Assembly (NCBI GenBank): GCA_937952085.1
Contig: CALFYQ010000455.1
Span: 1-5,951 of the forward strand
DNA length: 5,951 nt
Source: an uncultured Paracoccaceae bacterium
Lineage (GTDB): Bacteria > Pseudomonadota > Alphaproteobacteria > Rhodobacterales > Rhodobacteraceae
Reading direction: 5' to 3'
The notes beneath the pieces are model-generated. The model saw nothing but the letters and a program-made list of their open reading frames with translations. It did no database searches and was not told the origin of the DNA. Each line of letters opens with the position of its first letter. The first letter of the stretch is position 1. Below, in pieces: positions 1 to 5,862 of this stretch. A program made the position numbers and the translations under genes.

Positions 1-6
1 AGCGAG

Positions 7-24
7 TGTCAAGTAACTTTGACA
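7..24. promoter_or_regulatory. PpsR/CrtJ operator upstream of ppaA
   Basis: The sequence TGTCAAGTAACTTTGACA fits the PpsR/CrtJ consensus TGT-N12-ACA exactly, and its outer six bases on each side (TGTCAA/TTGACA) form a perfect inverted repeat. It lies 108 bp upstream of the ppaA ATG. PpsR usually binds two such palindromes cooperatively. No second one lies downstream at the usual 8-bp spacing, so a partner would have to be left of the window edge. The right half-site TTGACA (19-24) also resembles a -35 element, but no convincing -10 lies 16-18 bp downstream. Inference: PpsR represses its own ppaA-ppsR operon here, or the site serves a gene beyond the left edge. Confidence 0.8.
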
Positions 25-120
25 TTCGACAGATCGAGTGAGAGAGTCTTCTCTATAAGGGCTGCGCCGCCAGTCTCTGTATCCGACAAGTGGATCCGGT
101 CTTGCGGCCGCCCGAGATAA

Positions 121-126
121 GGGAGG
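121..126 (+). promoter_or_regulatory. Ribosome binding site of ppaA
   Basis: GGGAGG sits 6 bases before the ATG at 133, an almost ideal Shine-Dalgarno sequence and spacing. An in-frame TAA at 118-120 just upstream prevents any N-terminal extension with a standard start codon. The ppaA start is therefore well fixed. Confidence 0.8.
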
Positions 127-132
127 TCGCTG

Positions 133-951
133 ATGTCCATTCTGTATGAGGCGTCGGGGCGCAGTGCGGCGGCGGAGGCGGTCGACATCGGCGTTGAGGA
201 CGTGGCCTCCCAGGCGCTCGAAATCATCGCCTCCCGCTCCAGCGCGCGCTCGGCGCTCGATCAGGATGCGCTCGCGATCCTGGAGGAGGCCGTGCTGGCC
301 AACGATCCGGCGCGCCGCAACGGCGCCGTTGAGGCGCTTCAGGCGCGAAAGATCTCGAGCGCCAAGATCGTCGATCTCTACATCCCCGAAGTGGCGAGAC
401 GGCTCGGCGTCATGTGGGAGACGGACGAAGCCACCTTCGCCGACGTCACGATTCGCACCAACCGGCTCGAAGGCATGCTTCGCGACGCCGCGGTCGACTG
501 GCTCCACGACAGCATCGACAATCCCTTCGCGCCCACCATCCTGATCGTCGTGCCGGAGCGGCAACAGCACACGCTTGGCGCCATGGTGCTGGCCACGCAG
601 TTTCGGCGCTGCGGCGCGCAGACGACGCTCTCCCTCTGCCGGCCGAACTCCGAGATCGTGCAGGAATGGCCCTCTTCGGGCTACGACATGGTGGCCATCT
701 CCACCTCGGAGAACCAGGATGTGGACAGCCTTCGCGAATTCATTGCAATGTTGCGCGCGATCAAGGGCAAGAAGCCCGTGGTCGCGGTAGGCGGAGGCAT
801 GTTGGGCGTCCACCAGGACCTGGCCAGGACGCTCGACGCCGACATGACGACGAACAATCCGGTGAAGGCGCTCCAGGCCTGTGGCCTGAAGAACCTTGAG
901 CACGGCTGGGGCTGGGCCAACGGCCGCACGAGCGGCGGAAGAGCAGGATAG
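133..951 (+). CDS. ppaA: PpaA/AerR, B12-binding antirepressor of PpsR/CrtJ
   Basis: This is a 272-residue cytoplasmic protein of the PpaA/AerR family. These regulators bind cobalamin, sense light, and modulate PpsR/CrtJ control of photosynthesis genes. Residues about 30-120 form an all-helical B12-binding cap like that of MerR/CarH-type photoreceptors (LGVMWETDEATFADVT, then RLEGML). Residues about 135-255 are a Rossmann-like B12-binding domain with the signature ERQQHTLGA. Its His146 corresponds to the cobalamin-ligating histidine known in AerR. A glycine-rich VAVGGGMLG lies near residues 216-224, where the nucleotide tail of B12 would fit. The ATG is fixed by GGGAGG six bases upstream and an in-frame TAA at 118. 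It lies 13 bp before ppsR and is almost certainly cotranscribed with it. The Gly/Arg-rich last 15 or so residues look poorly conserved. Family assignment is firm; cobalamin binding in this protein is inferred from the motif. Confidence 0.93.
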   Translation: MSILYEASGRSAAAEAVDIGVEDVASQALEIIASRSSARSALDQDALAILEEAVLANDPARRNGAVEALQARKISSAKIVDLYIPEVARRLGVMWETDEATFADVTIRTNRLEGMLRDAAVDWLHDSIDNPFAPTILIVVPERQQHTLGAMVLATQFRRCGAQTTLSLCRPNSEIVQEWPSSGYDMVAISTSENQDVDSLREFIAMLRAIKGKKPVVAVGGGMLGVHQDLARTLDADMTTNNPVKALQACGLKNLEHGWGWANGRTSGGRAG

Positions 952-964
952 ATTGAGCCAGCGG

Positions 965-2359
965 ATGAACCTTGTTGTGGGCAAGGGAAGTCTTCCCGAT
1001 ATTGCTCCGGAGTTGATCAGCACGATCGTCTCGACGGCGACCGACATCGCGATATGCATCGACAACTCCGGTGCCGTGCTTTCCGTACTTACCAATCTGA
1101 CCCACCAGCCGCATGAGCCGGTCGAGCGCTGGCATGGGCGCGACTTTCGCAGCCTGCTGACCGAAGAGAGCATCCCGAAATTCGAGGCGCGCCTGCGGCA
1201 GATCCGCGAGGGCGAAGCCGCCACGGGCTATTTCGAGCTGAACCATGTCGACGAGACGTCGTGGCAGTTCCCGATTCGCTATTCGCTCCACTCGCTCGGC
1301 GTGGAGAACCAGCTTCTTCTCCTTGGCCGCGATCTCTCGCCGATCGCGGAAGTGCAGCAGGAGCTGGTGAAGGCGCATATCGCGCTCCAGCGGGATCACG
1401 AATCCCAGCGCGAATTCGACACCCGTTACCGGGTGCTGATGACGGTCAGCCGCGACGCGCTGGTGCTCGCCTCGCTGGCGCGCGGCCGGATCATCGATGC
1501 GAACAAGTCCGCCGCTTATGTCTTCGAGACGCCGCGCGAGAAGCTGATCGGCGCGAGTTTCGAGCAGCTTTTCGTGCCGCAGGACGGCGGCTTGCTCTCC
1601 CGGCTCTCCGCCTCACACGGGCTCGAATCGGATCCGCTTCTCACCGCGAAGACGAACCGCCGCGTGAAGCTGACGCCGACGATCTTCCGCGCCTCCGGCG
1701 AGCGGCTTGTCTTCTGCCGCATCGAGCCGGTGGAGGTGGACGGGCCGGACGGGTGGGAGCTCGGCGAGAATCTCCGTATCCTCTATCACGAGGGCGCGGA
1801 GGCGGTGGTCTTCACCGACAAGAAGGGCGTCATCATCGCCGCGAACGACCCCTTTCTCGCGCTGGCCGAGGCGACGGACCTCTCCGCCGTCCGCGGACGC
1901 TCGCTCGCCGATCTTCTGGCGCGGGGCGGCGTCGACCTGAAGATCCTGACCGAGAACGCCGCGCGGAACGGCCACATGCGGCTCTTTTCCACCAAGATGG
2001 TCGGGGAGTTCGGGGCCGAGGTGCCGATCGAGCTTTCGGCGACCTACCTCAACGACCGCGAGAACCCGATCTTCGCCTCCGTCGCCCGCGACGTCGGCAA
2101 GGCCGACCTGACGCGGGCCCGGCGGGCCCCGCTGCCTCGTGGCGGCGCCCGGAACATCGGCGATCTCGTCGGCGCGCGGGACCTTAAGAGCATCGTCGCC
2201 GAGACGACCGAGGTCGTCGAGAAGATGTGCATCGAGACGGCCATCGACCTCACGCGGAACAACCGGGTCGCTGCGGCCGAGATGCTCGGGCTTTCGCGCC
2301 AGAGCCTCTATGTGAAGCTGCGCAAGTACGGCCTTCTCGAGCGCGGCGAAGAGTCCTGA
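965..2359 (+). CDS. ppsR: PpsR/CrtJ, redox-responsive PAS-HTH repressor of photosynthesis genes
   Basis: PpsR (CrtJ) represses bch, crt and puc genes by binding TGT-N12-ACA. From the ATG at 965 it has 464 residues, which I recall as the length of Rhodobacter sphaeroides PpsR. Domains in order are: an N-terminal PAS-like domain (about 5-122), a charged Q-linker helix (about 125-158), PAS1 (about 155-260), PAS2 (about 270-385) and a Fis-type helix-turn-helix (about 425-458, RVAAAEMLGLSRQSLYVKLR). It has three cysteines: 31, 251 and 422. Cys251 (VFCRIEP) matches the Cys251 of R. sphaeroides PpsR, and Cys422 (KMCIETA), just before the HTH, matches Cys424 of PpsR or Cys420 of CrtJ. These are the positions implicated in redox control. 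The frame stays open upstream, so TTG at 953 (AGGA four bases upstream, +4 residues) or TTG at 896 (+23, overlapping ppaA) are possible. Family length and numbering favour ATG 965, although its own Shine-Dalgarno is poor. Confidence 0.95.
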   Translation: MNLVVGKGSLPDIAPELISTIVSTATDIAICIDNSGAVLSVLTNLTHQPHEPVERWHGRDFRSLLTEESIPKFEARLRQIREGEAATGYFELNHVDETSWQFPIRYSLHSLGVENQLLLLGRDLSPIAEVQQELVKAHIALQRDHESQREFDTRYRVLMTVSRDALVLASLARGRIIDANKSAAYVFETPREKLIGASFEQLFVPQDGGLLSRLSASHGLESDPLLTAKTNRRVKLTPTIFRASGERLVFCRIEPVEVDGPDGWELGENLRILYHEGAEAVVFTDKKGVIIAANDPFLALAEATDLSAVRGRSLADLLARGGVDLKILTENAARNGHMRLFSTKMVGEFGAEVPIELSATYLNDRENPIFASVARDVGKADLTRARRAPLPRGGARNIGDLVGARDLKSIVAETTEVVEKMCIETAIDLTRNNRVAAAEMLGLSRQSLYVKLRKYGLLERGEES

Positions 2360-2390
2360 CCCGACTGACCTGACCGGCGTCATCGGCCGA

Positions 2391-2408
2391 GCGGCGCGCC
2401 GGCGCCGC
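2391..2408. terminator. GC-rich hairpin after ppsR, possible weak terminator
   Basis: GCGGCG (2391-2396) pairs with CGCCGC (2403-2408) around a 6-base loop, 31 bp past the ppsR stop. No T-tract follows, so intrinsic termination would be weak at best. It could instead be an mRNA-stabilising or attenuating hairpin, or a chance result of the high GC content. Confidence 0.25.
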
Positions 2409-2434
2409 GAGAATCCTGTTGTCGCGCGCCAGAC

Positions 2435-2452
2435 TGTCATGCAAGATTGACA
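2435..2452. promoter_or_regulatory. PpsR/CrtJ operator at the bchG start
   Basis: TGTCATGCAAGATTGACA is a perfect TGT-N12-ACA palindrome ending three bases before the bchG ATG at 2456. Exactly 8 bp after it comes TGTCAA (2461-2466), the left half of what would be a second palindrome. Its right half is lost (GCG instead of ACA at 2476-2478). The 8-bp gap is the known spacing between tandem CrtJ sites. On the other side, TGT-N12-GAC (2417-2434) is a near match directly abutting the box. PpsR bound here would block transcription initiation close to the start codon or act as a roadblock to read-through from ppsR. Confidence 0.8.
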
Positions 2453-2455
2453 GTG

Positions 2456-3358
2456 ATGAATGTCAATCTGATCGCGCGACCACGCCAGGCGCCCGAACCG
2501 GCGGCGCTGCTGGAACTGTTGAAGCCGATCACCTGGTTCCCGCCGATGTGGGCCTTCCTTTGCGGCGTCGTCTCTTCGGGGGCCCCGCTGGCGGAGATGT
2601 GGGGAACCGCGCTCTACGGCATGGCGCTGGCGGGCCCTCTCGTCTGCGGCATGAGCCAGGCGGCGAACGACTGGTGCGACCGGCATGTGGACGCGGTGAA
2701 CGAGCCGGGCCGCCCGATCCCCTCCGGCCGGGTGCCGGGGCGCTGGGGCCTCGGCGTCGCGCTCGCCATGTCGGCGCTGGCGGTGATCGCGGCCCTGCCG
2801 CTCGGGCCCTGGGCGATCGGGGCGACCCTTTTCGCCGTCGCCGCCGCTTGGGCCTATTCCGCCGAGCCGGTGCGGCTGAAACGCTCCGGCTGGTGGGGGC
2901 CGGGCCTTGTCGGCCTCTGCTATGAGGGCGTGCCCTGGTTCACCGGCGCGGCGGCGGTCTCCGGCGGCGCGCCGGATTGGCGCCTCGTCGCGGTGGCGGC
3001 GCTCTATGCGCTTGGCGCGCACGGGATCATGACGCTGAACGATTTCAAGGCGCTGGAGGGGGATCGCCGGCACGGCGTCGCCTCCCTGCCGGTCACGCTC
3101 GGTCCCGCCCGGGCCGCGCGCGCCGCCTGCTGGATCATGGCGGCGCCGCAGACCGCGGTGGCCGCGCTCCTCCTCCACTGGGACCGGCCGGTCTTCGCCG
3201 CGGCCATCGCGCTCTCGCTCCTCGCGCAGGCGGCCGCGATGCGCCGGCTCCTCCGCGACCCGAAGCGGTATGCGCCCTGGTACAACGCCGTCGGCGTGAC
3301 GCTCTACGTCGCCGGCATGATGGCTTCCGCCTTTGCGCTGAGGGGGGTCGCGGGATGA
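2456..3358 (+). CDS. bchG: Bacteriochlorophyll a synthase (bacteriochlorophyllide geranylgeranyltransferase) BchG
   Basis: BchG is an integral membrane UbiA-superfamily prenyltransferase. It esterifies bacteriochlorophyllide a with geranylgeranyl diphosphate, attaching the isoprenoid tail. At 300 residues it has normal family length. The first Mg-diphosphate-binding motif is NDWCDRHVDAVNEPGRPIPS (N71, D75 and D79 are the key residues). The second is NDFKALEGDR (N195-D203), followed by HGVASLPV. The family-typical WAYSAEPVRLKRSGWWGPGL lies near residues 138-157, and about eight to nine hydrophobic segments are visible. The N-terminus MNVNL...PEPAALLELLKPITWFPP closely resembles what I recall for Rhodobacter BchG (MSVNL...), which supports ATG 2456 over the in-frame GTG 2453 or TTG 2447. 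No good Shine-Dalgarno precedes it. The stop overlaps the next start (ATGA). It is the first gene of a three-gene operon and a likely direct PpsR target. Confidence 0.96.
   Translation: MNVNLIARPRQAPEPAALLELLKPITWFPPMWAFLCGVVSSGAPLAEMWGTALYGMALAGPLVCGMSQAANDWCDRHVDAVNEPGRPIPSGRVPGRWGLGVALAMSALAVIAALPLGPWAIGATLFAVAAAWAYSAEPVRLKRSGWWGPGLVGLCYEGVPWFTGAAAVSGGAPDWRLVAVAALYALGAHGIMTLNDFKALEGDRRHGVASLPVTLGPARAARAACWIMAAPQTAVAALLLHWDRPVFAAAIALSLLAQAAAMRRLLRDPKRYAPWYNAVGVTLYVAGMMASAFALRGVAG
3341..3347 (+). promoter_or_regulatory. Ribosome binding site inside the end of bchG
   Basis: AGGGGGG lies 7 bases before the ATG at 3355, within the last codons of bchG. It fixes the start of the downstream PucC-family gene at the ATGA overlap with the bchG stop codon. 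Confidence 0.75.
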
Positions 3359-4647
3359 CGCTGTCATGGGTTTCCATCGTCCGGCTCGGCCTCGTGCAGA
3401 TGGCGCTCGGCGCCGTGGTGGTGCTGACGACCTCGACCATGAACCGGCTGATGGTCGTCGAACTTGCGCTGCCCGCGGCGCTGCCTGGCGCGCTGGTCGC
3501 GCTCCATTACGGCATACAGTTGTCCCGGCCGAAATGGGGCTTCGCCTCCGACGTCACCGGACGCCGGACGCGCTGGATCGTCGGCGGAATGGCGCTGCTC
3601 GGCCTCGGCGCGACGCTGGCGGCGCTCGCCGTCGCCCTTCTGGAGACGAGTTTCGGCCAAGGCCTCGCGCTCTCGATCTTCGCCTACGCGCTGATCGGCC
3701 TCGGCGTCGGCGCCTCCGGCACCTCGCTCCTCGCGCTGCTCGCTTCGGCGACCGCGCCCCGTCGCCGCGCTGCGGCCGCCACCATCACCTGGCTGATGAT
3801 GATCTTCGGCATCGCCGTCACGGCCGGCGTGGTCGGCGCGCTGATCGATCCCTATTCGCACGGACGGCTCCTCGCCGTCGTTTGCGGCGTCGCCGTCTTC
3901 GCGCTGGCGCTGACGGCGGCGGCGACCTGGCGCGTCGAACGCGGGATCGAGGCGGCCCCGTCGGCGGCGGATCGCGCGGGCTTCCGGGAAAGCCTCGCGG
4001 AGGTCTGGGCCGAGCCGAAGGCCCGCGCCTTCACCTGTTTCGTCTTCCTCTCGATGGTCGCCTATTTCATGCAGGAGCTGATCCTCGAGCCCTATGCCGG
4101 CGTCGTCTTCGAGCTTACGCCCGGCGCCTCGACCGCGCTCTCCGGCGTGCAGAACGGCGGGGTCTTCCTCGGCATGCTTCTCGTCGGCGTCGCGGCGACC
4201 GGGTTCCGGATCGGCGCGCTCCGCGCCTGGGTCGTGGCCGGCTGCCTCGGCTCCGCGGTCGCGCTCGTCGCTCTTGCCGCGCTCGGGCGTGGCGGAGAGG
4301 CGGACCTTCTGACCGGCGCGGTGGCCGCGCTCGGCTTCTTCAACGGCGTCTTCGCGGTCGCTGCCATCGGCTCGATGATGGCTCTCTCGGGCGAAGGCCG
4401 GGCGCGGCGCGAGGGGACGCGGATGGGCCTCTGGGGCGCGGCGCAGGCCCTGGCGGCCGGGTTCGGCGGCCTTCTCGGCGCGGCGGCGGTGGACGCGATG
4501 CGGCTGATTCTCGCCGACGACGCAGCCGCCTTCGGCGCCGTTTTCGTCGCCGAGGCGGTGCTCTTCGTCGCGGCCGCGGCGCTCGCCGCGCGGGTTCTCG
4601 CGGAGGGCCGGCCCGCGCCCCACGCATCCCTCGTTCCGGGAGAATGA
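3355..4647 (+). CDS. PucC/LhaA/BCH2-family membrane protein (ORF427/ORF428 type)
   Basis: This 430-residue, highly hydrophobic protein has about twelve predicted membrane spans. It belongs to the PucC/LhaA/BCH2 branch of the major facilitator superfamily. It corresponds in place and length to ORF428/ORF427 (sometimes called bch2 or 'bacteriochlorophyll synthase 44.5 kDa chain') between bchG and bchP in Rhodobacter. The family signature LSRPKWGFASDVTGRRTRW (about 56-74) is a variant of the MFS loop 2-3 motif. NRLMVVELALPAALPG near residues 30-45 is also typical. PucC and LhaA assist light-harvesting complex assembly, probably by handling bacteriochlorophyll. The role of this paralogue is less defined, and the older 'synthase' name has no support in the sequence. 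The ATG at 3355 overlaps the bchG TGA by 4 bases and follows a strong Shine-Dalgarno. Translation is probably coupled with bchG and bchP. Confidence 0.92.
   Translation: MTLSWVSIVRLGLVQMALGAVVVLTTSTMNRLMVVELALPAALPGALVALHYGIQLSRPKWGFASDVTGRRTRWIVGGMALLGLGATLAALAVALLETSFGQGLALSIFAYALIGLGVGASGTSLLALLASATAPRRRAAAATITWLMMIFGIAVTAGVVGALIDPYSHGRLLAVVCGVAVFALALTAAATWRVERGIEAAPSAADRAGFRESLAEVWAEPKARAFTCFVFLSMVAYFMQELILEPYAGVVFELTPGASTALSGVQNGGVFLGMLLVGVAATGFRIGALRAWVVAGCLGSAVALVALAALGRGGEADLLTGAVAALGFFNGVFAVAAIGSMMALSGEGRARREGTRMGLWGAAQALAAGFGGLLGAAAVDAMRLILADDAAAFGAVFVAEAVLFVAAAALAARVLAEGRPAPHASLVPGE
4638..4643 (+). promoter_or_regulatory. Ribosome binding site of bchP
   Basis: GGGAGA directly abuts an ATG at 4644 and is 6 bases from a second in-frame ATG at 4650. 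The spacing makes 4650 the more likely start of bchP. The 4644 ATG, which overlaps the preceding TGA as ATGA, would leave the Shine-Dalgarno too close. Confidence 0.6.
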
Positions 4648-4649
4648 GC

Positions 4650-5831
4650 ATGGAGCCATTCGACATCGCGGTGATCGGTGGCGGCCCGTCCGGCGCCACG
4701 GCGGCGGCGGATCTGGCCCGGAGCGGCGCGCGGGTCGCGCTGCTCGACCGCGCCGGGCGGATCAAGCCTTGCGGCGGCGCGGTGCCGCCGCGGCTGATCG
4801 AGGATTTCCAGATCCCGGCGGAGCAACTCGTCGCCCGCATTACGACGGCGCGGATGATCTCGCCGACCGGCCGCCGGGTGGACATCCCCATCGAAGGCGG
4901 CTTCGTCGGCATGGTGGACCGAGAGCGGTTCGACGAGTTCCTCCGCGCCCGCGCCGCCTCGTCGGGGGCGGAGCGGTTCACCGGAACGTTCCTCCGCATC
5001 GAGCGGGACGGCGCGTCGCCCCGCGTCGTCTATCGGGACCGCGAAAGCGGCGAGGCGCGGAGCCTCGTCGCCCGTCTCGTCATCGGCGCGGACGGCGCGC
5101 GCTCCGCCGTCGCGCGCGCCGAGGGGCTGCACGAGGGCGCCGCGCCCTATGTCATGGCCTATCACGAGGTGATCGAGGCGCCCGTCGCCGGGGCCTATGA
5201 CCCGGATCGGTGCGACGTGATCTATGACGGCGCGGTCTCGCCGGATTTCTATGGCTGGGTGTTCCCGCACGGGACGCAGGCCTCGGTCGGCATGGGCACG
5301 GCGGTGGACGGGGTGGATCTCAAGCGCGCCACCTCCGCGCTCCGCGCCTCGGCCGGCCTCGCCGGCTGCGCGACGATCCGGCGAGAGGGCGCGCCGATCC
5401 CCCTCCATCCGCTGGAGCGTTGGGATAACGGGCGCGACGTGGTGCTGGCGGGGGACGCCGCCGGCGTCGTCGCGCCCTCGTCGGGCGAGGGGATCTATTA
5501 CGCGATGTATGGCGGCCGGGTCGCCGCCTCCGCCGCCGCCGCGGCGCTCGCCTCCGGCCGGGCGCGGGACCTGACGCTCGCCCGCAAGGTCTTCATGCGG
5601 GAGCACAAGACCGTCTTCCGCGTGCTTCGCGCAATGCAGGACGCCTATTACCGCTCCGACGAGCGGCGCGAGCGGTTCGTCTCGCTCTGCCATGACGTCG
5701 ACGTGCAGCGCCTCACCTTCGAGGCTTACATGAACAAGCGGCTGGTCCGCTCCCGGCCCCTCGCGCATCTCAAGATCGGGCTGAAGAACCTCGCGCATCT
5801 CACCGGGCTGGTCTCGCCGGCGCACGTCTGA
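4650..5831 (+). CDS. bchP: Geranylgeranyl bacteriochlorophyll reductase BchP
   Basis: BchP is a flavin-dependent reductase of the geranylgeranyl reductase family. It reduces three double bonds of the geranylgeranyl tail on bacteriochlorophyll a to give the phytyl ester. From ATG 4650 it has 393 residues, the usual family length (395 from ATG 4644). The N-terminal FAD/dinucleotide fold is IAVIGGGPSGATAAADLARSG (GGGPSG at 10-15), followed by LLDRAGRIKPCGGAVPPRL with the family-typical CGG around Cys41. The internal VIGADGARS (Asp148) and the second FAD-contacting motif LAGDAAGVVAPSSGEGI (Asp269) are both present. The C-terminal helical part ends in ...HLTGLVSPAHV. No membrane span is evident; it probably acts at the membrane surface on pigment made by BchG. 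It is the last gene of the bchG operon and faces a convergent gene 23 bp away. Confidence 0.96.
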   Translation: MEPFDIAVIGGGPSGATAAADLARSGARVALLDRAGRIKPCGGAVPPRLIEDFQIPAEQLVARITTARMISPTGRRVDIPIEGGFVGMVDRERFDEFLRARAASSGAERFTGTFLRIERDGASPRVVYRDRESGEARSLVARLVIGADGARSAVARAEGLHEGAAPYVMAYHEVIEAPVAGAYDPDRCDVIYDGAVSPDFYGWVFPHGTQASVGMGTAVDGVDLKRATSALRASAGLAGCATIRREGAPIPLHPLERWDNGRDVVLAGDAAGVVAPSSGEGIYYAMYGGRVAASAAAAALASGRARDLTLARKVFMREHKTVFRVLRAMQDAYYRSDERRERFVSLCHDVDVQRLTFEAYMNKRLVRSRPLAHLKIGLKNLAHLTGLVSPAHV

Positions 5832-5847
5832 CGCCGGCGCTTCCGGT

Positions 5848-5862
5848 CCGCCGCTCAGGCGG
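5848..5862. terminator. Small hairpin between convergent genes, possible bidirectional terminator
   Basis: CCGCC (5848-5852) and GGCGG (5858-5862) can pair around a 5-base loop, in the narrow space between the bchP stop and the convergent gene, overlapping the latter's stop codon. The stem is short and there is no T-tract on either strand, so a terminator role is only a possibility. Confidence 0.2.

Noticed and set aside
19..59. TTGACA (19-24) as a -35 element with TATAAG (54-59) as -10
   Set aside because: The spacing is 29 bp, far outside 16-18 bp, and no other good -10 lies at a proper distance. The hexamer is explained by the PpsR palindrome.
78..95. Possible further PpsR site starting at TGT (78-80)
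   Set aside because: The right half is GAT instead of ACA and there is no symmetry between the halves.
2977..3354. N-terminal extension of the PucC-family frame into bchG
   Set aside because: Arg-rich, unconserved translation within bchG. The ATG at 3355 has an ideal ribosome site and the ATGA overlap.
1613..3367. Long minus-strand open frame (584 codons) opposite ppsR and bchG
   Set aside because: It crosses two well-identified genes and the intergenic gap. Its translation is Arg/Gly/Pro-rich with no recognisable domain, as expected of an antisense shadow in GC-rich DNA.
3366..4643. Upstream extension of the bchP frame by about 425 codons
   Set aside because: The frame is open only by GC bias. 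The translation there is Arg-rich nonsense opposite a clear membrane protein frame, and the FAD motif begins right after the ATGs at 4644/4650.
3364..4659. Minus-strand open frame (431 codons) opposite the PucC-family gene
   Set aside because: Composition is dominated by Arg, Gly, Glu and Ala with no hydrophobic core or family motif; a GC-bias artefact.
4092..5825. Long minus-strand open frame (577 codons) opposite bchP and the PucC-family gene
   Set aside because: Arg/Ala-rich, low-complexity product antisense to two conserved genes; no motif supports it.
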